From: Herbidospora daliensis
GTDB lineage: Bacteria > Actinomycetota > Actinomycetes > Streptosporangiales > Streptosporangiaceae
Length of the DNA stretch: 64,000 nt
Assembly: GCF_001570585.1 (NCBI RefSeq)
Contig: NZ_BBXF01000005.1
Coordinates: 248,001-312,000 of the forward strand
Direction: 5' to 3'
Position numbers and translations under genes: made by a program. Position 1 is the first letter of the stretch. Every line of letters starts with the position of its first letter. Positions 53,487-61,825 of the stretch are shown one piece after another. The notes under the pieces were generated by a model. That model was not told the origin of the DNA. It saw only the letters and a program-made list of their open reading frames with translations, and searched no databases.

Positions 53487-54310
53487 TCATCCCTTGACGA
53501 CCAGGGTCCGGGCACCGGAGGGGTCTTGGATCAGCGCGGCGACCTTCTCGTAATGGGTGACGGCGTCGCGCCGTGCGTGCGCGGCCGGGGAGTTCCCCAG
53601 CGCCAGGTCCGACGCGTTCGCGCCGATCGCGGTGGCGTCGGTGGCGAGCAGCCCCCAGCTCATCAGCTGTGCGCTGGCGATGCCCTCGGCGGGCACCGCA
53701 CGCACGAAGCCGATCCGGCCCTGGGTCAGGGTGCCGGTCTTGTCGGTGAACAGCGTGTCGATGTCACCGAGGTCCTCGATGCAGACGAGCCGTTTGACCA
53801 GGACCTTGCGGGCGGCCATCCGCCGTGACCCGGTGGCGAGGCTGGCCGCGATCGCCAGGGAGAACAGCAGGCGTCCAGGATGGACCGGTTCACCTCGACC
53901 CGCACGGGCCGACCGTCGTGTAACACCAGCGACTGAGGACGGATCTGCGAATGGAGCGCCTCGGCGGACTTCTCGGCCCGGTACTCGTCGAAGAACCCCC
54001 AGCCCGGCCGACGCCGCCACGATGGTGCTGATGATCACCGCGCCGGACCGCTCTCCGACGAAGTACGACACCGCGGCGGCGATCAACAGCAGCACGGAGT
54101 GGTGATCGGATCTGGTGCCACAGCACCGGCAGCAGCCGGGCCAGGTGCGAGGTGACGGTGGTGGGCCCGTATCGGGCCAGGCGGACCTCGCTCTGCGTCT
54201 GGGAGGCCGCCTTCGCCGGCGTCCAACCGCCGCAGCACGTCTGTCCCGGAGAGCGAGGCGACCTCGTCCACAGTGACAGGTTTGTTCGCGGTGAGGTTCA
54301 ACGTGATCAT
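53487..54310 (-). pseudogene. Degenerate P-type ATPase
   Basis: Pieces of a P2-type ATPase appear in several minus-strand frames: VDEVASLSGTDVLRRLDAGE at the start, HSVLLLIAAAVSYFVGERSG AVIISTIVAASAGLG in the first helices, LHDGRPVRVEVN, then MAARKVLVKRLVCIEDLGDI and DTLFTDKTGTLTQGR with the phosphorylation site. It stops at ARTLVVKG, half-way through the nucleotide domain. Whole blocks (TGES loop, helices 3-4 in part, C-terminal half) are missing. It is a different subfamily member from the intact pump at 49905, not a simple duplicate. Confidence 0.82.
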
Positions 54311-54409
54311 CTTCCGTGGCCGACCGCCAGAGGCGTGACAAACAAGCTGGGCACCTCCACTCTCGCCTGGCCGAGGTGATCGATAAGGAAGCGGAAGTCA
54401 TCCCAGGCC

Positions 54410-54423
54410 AGGACCAAGGTCAC
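54410..54423. promoter_or_regulatory. DosR-like box AGGACCAAGGTCAC
   Basis: Twelve of 14 positions fit. It lies 100 bases before the relic ATPase start and about 195 before the CBS gene at 54617, and may be the former ATPase promoter. Confidence 0.6.
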
Positions 54424-54498
54424 CCCGATCCGCTCGCAGCGGGTGGCTTGATGATCGGTGGTGTCCATCCCGAGCGCTGACCGAAGTCCGGCGCTTTC

Positions 54499-54512
54499 GG
54501 GACTTTCGGCCC
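54499..54512. promoter_or_regulatory. DosR-like box GGGACTTTCGGCCC
   Basis: GGGAC arm intact, second arm GGCCC. It lies 105 bases before the CBS protein ATG at 54617 and is the second box in this intergenic region. Confidence 0.6.
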
Positions 54513-54616
54513 AGGTGCCGCTCCCCCACCGCGCAGTGAAATGGAGACGGATCAGAGCCCGTGCCCGCCGTGCCTCTCACGGAGAAGCAGCAGTCCGGGT
54601 CGAAGAGGAGGAAGCC

Positions 54617-55105
54617 ATGGACAGCCTCGGCACTCTCACCGCGAGGGATGTCATGACCCGGGTCGTCGTCACGGTCGCCCCGGACGAGTCACCGCTCATG
54701 GCCTGGGAGCTGATGCGTCGGACCGGCGTCCACCACATCCCGGTCATCAGCGAGGGTCAGCACCTGCACGGCCTGCTGTCGACACAGAACCTCGCCGACA
54801 ACTGCACGGGCACCCTGGCCGACCTGTCTCGTCGCCAGGTGGGCGATCTCGTGAAAAGGGAGCGCACACCACGGGTCGGGCTTAACCGACCGCTCGGTGC
54901 CGTGGCGGAGACGATGCTCGACTCCGCCCGCGACGCCGTTCCCGTGGTGGACGAGCACGGCCGAGTGGTCGGCGTCATCACGGCGGTCGACGTGCTGCGC
55001 GCGGTCGCCGGGCGGATCAGCCCTGAGGCGCAGCACGAGCCCGGAGAGGTGCATCCGGCGCTGTTTCGACTGCAGCCCGTGCTCTCCCCGGCTCCCCGTC
55101 ATTGA
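54617..55105 (+). CDS. CBS-pair protein (no BON domain)
   Basis: A 162-residue CBS pair: CBS1 from LTARDVMTRVVVTVAPDESP to HIPVISEGQHLHGLLSTQN, CBS2 from AETMLDSARDAVPVVDEHGR to VVGVITAVDVLRAVAGRI. It resembles DosR-regulated Rv2626c (HRP1) in size and layout. GAGGAGGAAG precedes the ATG at 54617. The first 40 residues are nearly the same as the truncated CBS frame at 15678. Confidence 0.88.
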   Translation: MDSLGTLTARDVMTRVVVTVAPDESPLMAWELMRRTGVHHIPVISEGQHLHGLLSTQNLADNCTGTLADLSRRQVGDLVKRERTPRVGLNRPLGAVAETMLDSARDAVPVVDEHGRVVGVITAVDVLRAVAGRISPEAQHEPGEVHPALFRLQPVLSPAPRH

Positions 55106-55209
55106 CGCCGAGGAAAGCAGAAGTCCGCCCTCGACGCACCGCCGTCACCCCTGACCAAAGGGACCGCCACAGGCTGCACGCCTTTCTGGCCGCAGAGAAG
55201 GAGTAAACG

Positions 55210-55635
55210 ATGAACGGCAAGCAGAGTCTGGACGCCGACGCGCTGGAAGTGTTGAGCGAAAAGGAGTGCCTGCGGCTGATCGGCACTGACGGCATCGGCC
55301 GAGTGGCCTTCGGCGGCGCGCCGGGCCCCACCGTTTTCCCGGTGAATTACCGTTTGCTGAGCGGTGAAATCGTCTTCCGCGTTCGTCAGGGCGGAACCAT
55401 GGACGAGAGCCTGCGGTCCGGCATCGATGGTGTGGACATCAAAATCGCCTTCCAGGTCGACCACATCGACGAGATCAACCACGAGGGCTGGAGCGTTCTG
55501 ATCCAGGGCCCTGCCCACCACGTGCCGGAACGCGACATCGAGGCGAATGTGGATTCCTGGGCGGGAGATGACCGCGACCACTTCATCCGCATCGCCCCGC
55601 AACGTGTCACCGGCCGGCGGATCAGCCGGCTCTGA
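55210..55635 (+). CDS. PNPOx-like (split-barrel flavin-binding) protein
   Basis: A 141-residue paralogue of the protein at 13553: LSEKECLRLIGTDGIGRVAF, VFPVNYRLLSGEIVFRVRQG, GTMDESLRSGID, KIAFQVDHIDEINHEGWSVL, IQGPAHHVPE and the identical-style ending APQRVTGRRISRL. AGAAGGAG precedes the ATG. It ends the CBS-PNPOx unit at a strong terminator, and marks the right edge of the island as its sister marks the left. Confidence 0.88.
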   Translation: MNGKQSLDADALEVLSEKECLRLIGTDGIGRVAFGGAPGPTVFPVNYRLLSGEIVFRVRQGGTMDESLRSGIDGVDIKIAFQVDHIDEINHEGWSVLIQGPAHHVPERDIEANVDSWAGDDRDHFIRIAPQRVTGRRISRL

Positions 55636-55643
55636 TCATGATT

Positions 55644-55676
55644 CGGCGGGGCCGGTTGCTGTCGCCGGCCCCGCCG
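55644..55676. terminator. Intrinsic hairpin terminator
   Basis: Stem CGGCGGGGCCGG (55644-55655) with CCGGCCCCGCCG (55665-55676), nine-base loop. It closes the PNPOx unit at the right edge of the island. Confidence 0.85.
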
Positions 55677-55768
55677 ACGTGCTCACGGGCCCGGCTCTTC
55701 GGCGAGGATCTCTTGACCGCTTCCGCTGATATTGCAAGCCACCTCATCGGCCATGTGGCTGGTGGAAG

Positions 55769-56344
55769 TCAGCCGGAGATCGGGCTGAATGCTGCCAGCA
55801 CGGTGACGGCGATATAGCCCGCCGCCTGGCCCGACTCCAGCCGTCCGGCGTTGAGTTCGTCGGCGGCGTGGTGCATGACGCTGTGCAGGACGCCGACCAG
55901 CCACTCGGTCGGCAGGTCGGTCCGGAAGGCGCCCTCGTCGCGGCCTCGTTCGACGAGCTTCCTCACCCGCTCAGCCGGTGCCGCGTGGAGGTCGAGGATT
56001 CGGCTCGGCGGCAGGACGTTCTGGGCCGCGATCAGCAGCGACCTCGACCGGTCGACCAGTTGCCAGCTCGACTCGATCAGCCGGGTGAGGGCGGCGCCGG
56101 GGTCGCCGGTGAGGTCGACGTCGTCGAGGCCGGGATGGGCTTGTTCGATGGCGTGGGCGAGGGCGGCGTCGACCAGGTCGGCCCGGTTCGGGAAGTGACC
56201 GTAGACGGTGACCCGGCCGACCCCCGCGACCTTCGCGATCTCGCTGACGCTGGCGTCGGGATCACGGCTCAGCGCGTCGACCGCCGCCTGGAGGATCGCG
56301 GCGATGCTGCGCTGGGCGTCCGCTCGCTTCACGGCCACATCCAC
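55769..56344 (-). CDS. TetR-family regulator
   Basis: A 191-residue repressor. The helix-turn-helix ASVSEIAKVAGVGRVTVYGH followed by FPNRADLVDAAL is near the N-terminus; the C-terminal ligand domain ends VTVLAAFSPISG. It is divergent from an MFS drug transporter, and the TCGTACA-N4-TGTACGA palindrome at 56351-56368 seven bases before the start codon is its likely operator, controlling both genes. Confidence 0.9.
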   Translation of the reverse strand: MDVAVKRADAQRSIAAILQAAVDALSRDPDASVSEIAKVAGVGRVTVYGHFPNRADLVDAALAHAIEQAHPGLDDVDLTGDPGAALTRLIESSWQLVDRSRSLLIAAQNVLPPSRILDLHAAPAERVRKLVERGRDEGAFRTDLPTEWLVGVLHSVMHHAADELNAGRLESGQAAGYIAVTVLAAFSPISG

Positions 56345-56350
56345 TCCTTG

Positions 56351-56368
56351 TCGTACACCACTGTACGA
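56351..56368. promoter_or_regulatory. TetR-type operator TCGTACA-CCAC-TGTACGA
   Basis: Perfect 7-bp inverted repeat with a 4-bp spacer in the divergent tetR-MFS promoter region. Confidence 0.72.
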
Positions 56369-56424
56369 GTTAGCCTACCGGGCAGCAACTCAAACACTGG
56401 TGTTCAATTTACGGGGGTACCGCC

Positions 56425-57780
56425 GTGTCCGAAGGACGATGGCGCCTGCTGGCCCTGCTGGGCGTCGCGCAGTTCATGCTCATCCTCGACGTCACCGTGG
56501 TGGCGATCGCGCTGCCGCACATCGGCGACGACCTCGGGCTGGCGCGCGACGCGCTGACGTGGGTGGTGAGCGCGTACACGCTGATGTTCGGCGGGTTCAT
56601 GCTGCTGGGAGGCAGGCTGGCCGACCTCGTCGGCGCCCGGCGGGTGGTGCTCGCCGGGCTGTTACTGTTCACGATCGCCTCGCTGGTCACCGGCCTGGCG
56701 CAGAACGCGCCGATGCTCATCGGCGGCCGGATCGCCCAAGGGCTCGGCGCGGCCCTGCTGTCCCCAGCCGCGCTGTCGGTGGTGACGCGGACGTTTCACG
56801 GTGAGGACCTGAACAAGGCGCTGGGCATCTGGTCGGCCCTCGGCGGCGCCGGTTCGGCGATCGGCGTCCTGCTCGGAGGCGTGCTGACCGGCGGGCCGGG
56901 ATGGCAGTGGGTCTTCTACGTCAACGTGCCGATCGGAGCTGTCGTACTGGTCGCGCTCGCCCGGAGTCTGCCGGCCGGACTGGGGGCCGGTCAGGGGGTG
57001 CGCCTGGACGTACCGGGAGCACTGCTGGTCACCGCCGGCACGGGCATCGCGATCTATGCGCTGATCAGCGCCGGTGACCGTGGCTGGATGTCGGCGGGGA
57101 CGCTCGGCCTGCTGGCCGGGGCGGTCATCCTGTACGCGGTGTTCGTCGCCGTCCAGCGCACCAGCCGGTCACCTCTGATGGATCTGAGCATCCTCACCCG
57201 GCGGCCGGTCGTCTCCGGCGTCTTCCTCATCATGGTCGCCACCGCGTTGATGATCTCGGTGTTCTTCCTCGGCTCGTTCTACCTGCAGCACCACGAAGGG
57301 TACGGCGCCCTGCAGACCGGCCTGCTGTTCCTGCCGGTCGCCGTGGCCACGATCATCGGCGCCCAGGCCGCCGGACGGCTCATCGGCAGCGTCGGCGCCC
57401 GGCCGATCGCCGTGGCGAGCATGCTGGTCGCCGCGGCCGGAATCGCAGTTCCGGCGTTCCTCCCGGGGCCGGCACCGGTGGTCCTGGGAGTCAGCGCCGG
57501 CGCGGCGGGCATCGGCGCCGCATTCGTCGCGTCATCGACGACCGCGCTTTCGCACGTGGCCCACCACGAGGCGGGGCTGGCCTCCGGGCTGCTGAGCACC
57601 TTCCACGAGTTCGGCGCCTCGCTCGGCGTCGCGGTGGTCTCCAGCATCGCCGCCGTGAGCCTCGCCGGAGGCACCGACGTGGGTTTCACCCAGGCGTTCA
57701 CGTTCGCCGCGGTCGCCGGCGCCGTGTCGGCGGTGCTCGCCCTCCTCATCGTTCCGTCAAGGCGATCGGTGGCCGCCTGA
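56425..57780 (+). CDS. MFS multidrug efflux transporter (DHA2-like)
   Basis: A 451-residue major-facilitator protein with twelve or more helices. Motif D1-like LDVTVVAIALPHIGDDLGLA follows the first helix; motif A is GGRLADLVGARRVV; motif C-like GPGWQWVFYVNVPIGAVVL is typical of 14-TM drug-proton antiporters, although this member is rather short. It should export hydrophobic drugs with proton exchange. Start is the GTG at 56425; regulated by the divergent TetR. Confidence 0.9.
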   Translation: MSEGRWRLLALLGVAQFMLILDVTVVAIALPHIGDDLGLARDALTWVVSAYTLMFGGFMLLGGRLADLVGARRVVLAGLLLFTIASLVTGLAQNAPMLIGGRIAQGLGAALLSPAALSVVTRTFHGEDLNKALGIWSALGGAGSAIGVLLGGVLTGGPGWQWVFYVNVPIGAVVLVALARSLPAGLGAGQGVRLDVPGALLVTAGTGIAIYALISAGDRGWMSAGTLGLLAGAVILYAVFVAVQRTSRSPLMDLSILTRRPVVSGVFLIMVATALMISVFFLGSFYLQHHEGYGALQTGLLFLPVAVATIIGAQAAGRLIGSVGARPIAVASMLVAAAGIAVPAFLPGPAPVVLGVSAGAAGIGAAFVASSTTALSHVAHHEAGLASGLLSTFHEFGASLGVAVVSSIAAVSLAGGTDVGFTQAFTFAAVAGAVSAVLALLIVPSRRSVAA

Positions 57781-57909
57781 GCCCGCAGCCGGTTGCTCCA
57801 TGCAACTAAGCGTGTACGTCGAACCATGTCTGATGATCGTGACCTTCCCTGGCCTTCACCAGTTTGGAGGGCTGGGCCCGGCGAAGCCCGGCACCAGACG
57901 ACGGACGAG

Positions 57910-58227
57910 ATGTCACGGAGGCCATCGATGAGACGTAGGCGCCTTCTCCTCTCGGGGGTGGTGGCCGCCGTCACGACCACCGCGACCGACCGGCAGGTGA
58001 TGCCATTCGACCTGGAAAGCACCACACCGGTTCACCAAGTCGCCGTCCGGCGGATTGCAGACCGTCGTCTCATCCGCAGCCACCTGGCCGAGGGGACGGT
58101 GCGTTTCGGCGGTGGCGACTACGGCGATCCCGCGTCCATCCACGGTGGCGAGATGCCCGGCTTGCGCGAACTCGAGCGAGGCTACGAGCACATCGGCACA
58201 TCCAACAGAAAGGACACTCTCTCGTGA
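57910..58227 (+). pseudogene. Remnant of a small conserved actinobacterial protein
   Basis: The segment VMPFDLESTTPVHQVAVRRI, then LIRSHLAEGTVRFGGGDYGD and PASIHGGEMPGLRELERGYE resembles a small actinobacterial family often mislabelled aspartate carbamoyltransferase (from memory). The first 30 residues (SMRRRRLLLSGVVAAVTTTA) look foreign to it, part of the family centre is lost, and the C-terminus is replaced by HIGTSNRKDTLS. Stop overlaps the next gene start. Status uncertain. Confidence 0.4.
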
Positions 58228-58679
58228 TGAGAGCAGACATCACCGCTGTCACGATTCGCCGTGCGGGGGTCGATGACGCCGGCATCGTGCGCGGGCTGAT
58301 CGTGGCTCTGGCCGTACACCAGAACCAAGGCGAAGCCGTCACCGTCAGCGTCACCGACCTTGAGCGGATGCTCGCCCGACCGGAGATCGCATACCTGATC
58401 GCCGAACATCGGGGCCAGGCCATCGGCTATGTCTCGTGGCTGGAGCGCACGAGTTTCTGGTCCGGTGAGGAGTATTTCGCGCTGGACGACCTGTTCGTCG
58501 CCGACGCGGAACGCGGTCATGGCATCGGAGAACGCCTGATGCACGCCGTGGCCGACGTGGCGAAGGGCAAGGTCATCCGGTGGGAAGTGGCCGAGGCCAA
58601 CGTGGCGGCGCAACGGTTCTACGAACGCATAGGCGCACGACTCGTCGCCAAGCAGATCTGCCGCTGGCAGCCGCGCTGA
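58224..58679 (+). CDS. GNAT-family N-acetyltransferase
   Basis: A 151-residue single-domain acetyltransferase: TIRRAGVDDAGIVRGLIVAL at the start, EEYFALDDLFVADAERGHGI with the acetyl-CoA loop RGHGIGERLMHAV, and EANVAAQRFYERIGARLV. The substrate is unknown; the family includes spermidine- and aminoglycoside-type acetyltransferases. GTG at 58224 has AAAGGA ten bases upstream; ATG at 58227 is also possible. It overlaps the remnant upstream by four bases. Confidence 0.85.
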   Translation: MMRADITAVTIRRAGVDDAGIVRGLIVALAVHQNQGEAVTVSVTDLERMLARPEIAYLIAEHRGQAIGYVSWLERTSFWSGEEYFALDDLFVADAERGHGIGERLMHAVADVAKGKVIRWEVAEANVAAQRFYERIGARLVAKQICRWQPR

Positions 58680-58868
58680 TCCAGCGATGTCGCCTCGCCT
58701 CGGCGAGTTCTCCCCGCGGCGGTGGGGTTGATTCAGGTGGCCTGGGTCTGCGAGGGCTGGCCGGTCGGCCTCCGTTCCTCGCGGTTGGTGTCTCCTTGGC
58801 GATCATCGGATGTGCCGGCACATGGATCGCCCAGGTGACCATGGGCAGTTCGTGGAGGGTGGGCCGGA

Positions 58869-59462
58869 TCAGGGCGCGGTCGGTTGCGAGGGTGCCCCCG
58901 CCGCGGCGATGACGCCGTGCACCACCGTGGCGATGCGGTCGGCCGCCTGGTCGGGGTCGGGCTGCCCGGCGTCGAGCCAGGCGATGACCGCCTCGACGGT
59001 GAGTGACGGAATCAGGTCGGCGGCCCACTCCAGCCACGGGCCCGGCGGAATGACCCGGGCAAGGTTGCGATGCGCGACTTCTCGGGAGGCGACGGCCATG
59101 AAGTCCATGAGCTCGCGGAACTCGCGCTCGCGGGCGGCATGGCGGAACAACAGCCGGAACCCGTCCGGGTCGGCGCTCGCGGCCTCGACCAGGGCGGGGA
59201 TCGCGCGGTCGTCGTAGTTGCCGAGGCCGGTGGCCTCGATCAGGCGGGCGCAGGACCGGTCGAGCACGGCCCGGTAGAGGTCGGCCTTGGACTCGAAGTG
59301 CCGGTAGAGCATGGCCCGCGTCAGTTCCGCCTCGGCGGCGACGTCGTCCAGGCCGGTGTCGGCGAACCCCGTGCGGGCGAATGCGCGCGTGGCCGCGTCG
59401 AGGATCTGCTCGCGCCGCTCCGCGCGCCGCAACCGCCGGATCGGGGGCGCTTGGTCGACCAT
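58869..59462 (-). CDS. TetR-family regulator
   Basis: A 197-residue regulator with RREQILDAATRAFARTGFAD and TGLDDVAAEAELTRAMLYRH as helix-turn-helix. It is divergent from the cytochrome P450 gene, and an ATACAAG inverted repeat lies 13-36 bases before its start. It probably represses the P450 and itself. Confidence 0.9.
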   Translation of the reverse strand: MVDQAPPIRRLRRAERREQILDAATRAFARTGFADTGLDDVAAEAELTRAMLYRHFESKADLYRAVLDRSCARLIEATGLGNYDDRAIPALVEAASADPDGFRLLFRHAAREREFRELMDFMAVASREVAHRNLARVIPPGPWLEWAADLIPSLTVEAVIAWLDAGQPDPDQAADRIATVVHGVIAAAGAPSQPTAP

Positions 59463-59474
59463 TCGGACACTCCT

Positions 59475-59498
59475 CTTGTATCCCCCAAAGTATACAAG
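59475..59498. promoter_or_regulatory. TetR-type operator CTTGTAT-N10-ATACAAG
   Basis: Perfect 7-bp arms with a 10-bp spacer (59475-59481 and 59492-59498), plus a third ATACAAAT half-site at 59521-59528, between the divergent tetR and P450 genes. Confidence 0.65.
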
Positions 59499-59554
59499 TT
59501 AGATTATTAGACGCTGGAGTATACAAATCATCGTCTACTTATCAGGGGGCCCAC

Positions 59555-60730
59555 ATGTCCACGCTGCCGTTCGAAAAATCGGCGGGCCCACTCCGCCGCC
59601 CGCCTGAGCTGGGCGAACTCCAGGAACAGGGCCCGGTCCACCCGGTGACCACGGCCGTGGGCGACCCGGCCTGGCTCGTCACCGGTTATGAGGAGGTACG
59701 CCGCCTGCTCGCCGACGACCGCCTCGGCCGCGCCCATCCGCAGCCCGAACACGCCTCCCGCAGCGGGGAATCGGCGCTGTTCGGCGGCCCGTTCGGGAAC
59801 TTCGACACCGAGCAGGCCGACCACCGCCGCATGCGCGCCCTCCTGCAGCTGCACTTCTCCCCCAAGCGCATGCGCGCCCTGCGTCCCCGCATCGAGGAAC
59901 TCACCACGGCGCTGCTCGACGAGATGGAGGCGGCCGGCTCCCCCGCCGACCTGCACACCGCGCTGGCCCTGCCGCTGCCGATCGCCGTCATCTGCGAACT
60001 CCTCGGCGTGCCCTACGGCGACCGTGACCGGTTCCGCGCCTGGAGCCAGGCCGCCGCCGACGTCACCGACCGCGCCCGCTCGGAGCGGGGTCTGTCCGAT
60101 CTGTTCCGGTACGGCCGGGACCTGGTCGCCCGCAAACGCGCCGAAGGCGACCCGGACGCCGACGTGATCTCCCGCCTGGCCGCCGCTGACGGGGGCGACG
60201 ACGACGAGGCCGCCATGCTGGGCATGTCCCTGCTGTTCGCGGGTCACGAGACCACGGTCACCGCGATCGGCATGGGCACTCTGTGGCTGATGTCCACCCC
60301 CGGCCAATGGGAGGCGCTGGCCGCCGACCCCGCCCGCATCGACGCCACCGTGGAGGAGATCCTGCGCGGCTTCGGCCTGGGCGGCGGCGGCCTGGTGCGC
60401 TACGCCCGCACCGACCTCGACGTGGAAGGCGTGCGCGTACGGACCGGTGACCTCGTCCTGCTGGACACGGGCGCGGCCAACCACGACCCCGCCGCGTACA
60501 CCGAACCCGAACGTTTCGACCCCGACGGCTCAGTCGCGCCGCACCTCAGCTTCGGCCACGGCGCGCGCTACTGCATCGGCGCGCCCCTGGCCCGCATCGA
60601 GCTGAGCGTGGTCTTCGGCCAGCTCGTCAAGCGGTTCCCTGCAATGCGGCTCGGCCGCCCCTTGGAGGAGATGACCTTCGACCCGAAGACCCTCACCGGC
60701 GGACTGACCTCGCTGCCCGTCAACTGGTGA
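59555..60730 (+). CDS. Cytochrome P450
   Basis: A 391-residue bacterial P450 monooxygenase: I-helix SLLFAGHETTVTAIGMG, ExxR-region EEILRGFGLGGGGLVRYART, and haem loop LSFGHGARYCIGAPLARIEL with the proximal Cys. The K-helix E-x-x-R motif is atypical (EEILR). It acts with ferredoxin partners that are not in the window. The ATG at 59555 is chosen after GGGGGCCCAC; it overlaps the convergent arsI remnant by 11 bases. Controlled by the divergent TetR. Confidence 0.92.
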   Translation: MSTLPFEKSAGPLRRPPELGELQEQGPVHPVTTAVGDPAWLVTGYEEVRRLLADDRLGRAHPQPEHASRSGESALFGGPFGNFDTEQADHRRMRALLQLHFSPKRMRALRPRIEELTTALLDEMEAAGSPADLHTALALPLPIAVICELLGVPYGDRDRFRAWSQAAADVTDRARSERGLSDLFRYGRDLVARKRAEGDPDADVISRLAAADGGDDDEAAMLGMSLLFAGHETTVTAIGMGTLWLMSTPGQWEALAADPARIDATVEEILRGFGLGGGGLVRYARTDLDVEGVRVRTGDLVLLDTGAANHDPAAYTEPERFDPDGSVAPHLSFGHGARYCIGAPLARIELSVVFGQLVKRFPAMRLGRPLEEMTFDPKTLTGGLTSLPVNW

Positions 60731-61194
60731 CTTCGCGTTCCGCGCAGCACGGCGCGTTCTGTTCGGGGGCAGGCCCGCAGACGCATGCCGCACCGTCCGA
60801 GGACGCGGTGGACTTGTCGAGGGTGTCGGCGTCGGCCTTGACCACGTACACCTCCCAAGGCTCGGCGCCGGGGCCGCGGACCCACACCTTGTCCTGTACG
60901 GCGTAGCAGCAGGAGGTGTCGTTCTCGGGGAAGGTGGCCAGTCCGGCCGTCGCCAGCCGCTCGGTGGCGGCCGTGACCTCCTCTCCCGTCTCGACCTCGA
61001 CCCCGAGGTGGTCCATGACGGTCTCGCGGCCGGGTTCCCCCTTCGAGCAGGACCAGCTTGAGCGGGGGTTCGGTCACGGCGAAGTTGGCGTAGCCGGGAC
61101 GGCGCTTGGCCGGTTCGACGCCGAACAGCCGGGTGTAGAAGGCGACCGAGCCCTCGAGGTCGGCGACGCGGCGGCGTCTGGCCGCCGAGGCCAT
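60720..61194 (-). pseudogene. Frameshifted ArsI/CadI-like glyoxalase-fold gene
   Basis: N-terminal frame: RVADLEGSVAFYTRLFGVEP and AKRRPGYANFAVTEPPLKLV; C-terminal frame: MDHLGVEVETGEEVTAATER, NDTSCCYAVQDKVWVRGPGA and EPWEVYVVKADAD with a Cys-rich tail. Together they match ArsI C-As lyase/CadI-type proteins. One extra base in a run of five C (plus strand 61037-61041) breaks the frame. The native first ten residues are replaced by sequence shared with the divergent aquaporin gene, whose start is also missing. Confidence 0.78.
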
Positions 61195-61219
61195 CGGCAC
61201 GGCGGTCCTGGTCGCCGTC

Positions 61220-61825
61220 GTGGTGGGTTCGGGCATCCAGGCCGACCGGCTCAGCGCGGATGGCGGTGTGGCACTGCCAGCCAACTCCCTGGCTACCGAC
61301 TTCGGACTGGGTGTACTGATCGTCCTGCTCGGGCCGGTCTCGGGCGCCTTCAACCCGGTGGTCACCCGGTGGCATGACCGCCGGTCCCCGGCGGAGACGG
61401 CCGGCTATATGGGCGGCCAGATCACCGGTGCGATCGCTGGCGCGATGCTGGCCAACACGACGTTCGGGCTGCCGCCCGTGGAGTGGTCATCACAAGAGCG
61501 GTCAGGCGTCCATCTGTGGCTGGCCGAGACGGTCGCCACCGCCGGCCTGCTTCTGCTCATCACCGGTCTGGCCCGAACCGGCCGGAGCGGACTGGCCGCA
61601 CCGGCGGTGGCCTCCTACATAGGCGCCGCGTACTGGTTCACCTCCTCCACCAGCTACGCCAACCCGGCCGTCATCATCGGCCGGACATTCACCGACACCT
61701 ACGCGGGAATCGCGCCCAGCTGGGTGGCACCGTTCATCGCCGCCCAGGTCATGGGCTTGGCCGCGCTCCTGTTCCCCCAGGCCGCCGTCACCGCATCCGC
61801 ACTCGTCAATCAAGGAAGCCCGTGA
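61220..61825 (+). CDS. MIP/aquaporin-like channel with missing start
   Basis: A glycerol/arsenite-channel-type MIP protein: from position 61172 the frame reads RRLAAEAIGTAVLVAVVVGS, the true first helix, but the nearest start codon is the GTG at 61220 inside it, and the frame is closed by a stop at 61136. The two NPA-type boxes are SGAFNPVVTRW (one residue shorter than usual) and SYANPAVIIGRTF. Such channels accompany arsenic-resistance genes. It overlaps the arsC-fusion start by four bases (GTGA), so it belongs to that operon. Translation, if any, would give a protein with half of helix 1. Confidence 0.7.
   Translation: MVGSGIQADRLSADGGVALPANSLATDFGLGVLIVLLGPVSGAFNPVVTRWHDRRSPAETAGYMGGQITGAIAGAMLANTTFGLPPVEWSSQERSGVHLWLAETVATAGLLLLITGLARTGRSGLAAPAVASYIGAAYWFTSSTSYANPAVIIGRTFTDTYAGIAPSWVAPFIAAQVMGLAALLFPQAAVTASALVNQGSP

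Noticed and set aside
55152-55165. TGACCAAAGGGACC before the PNPOx gene
   Set aside because: It has box-like words but the arms are not in inverted order, so it was not counted as a DosR-like site.
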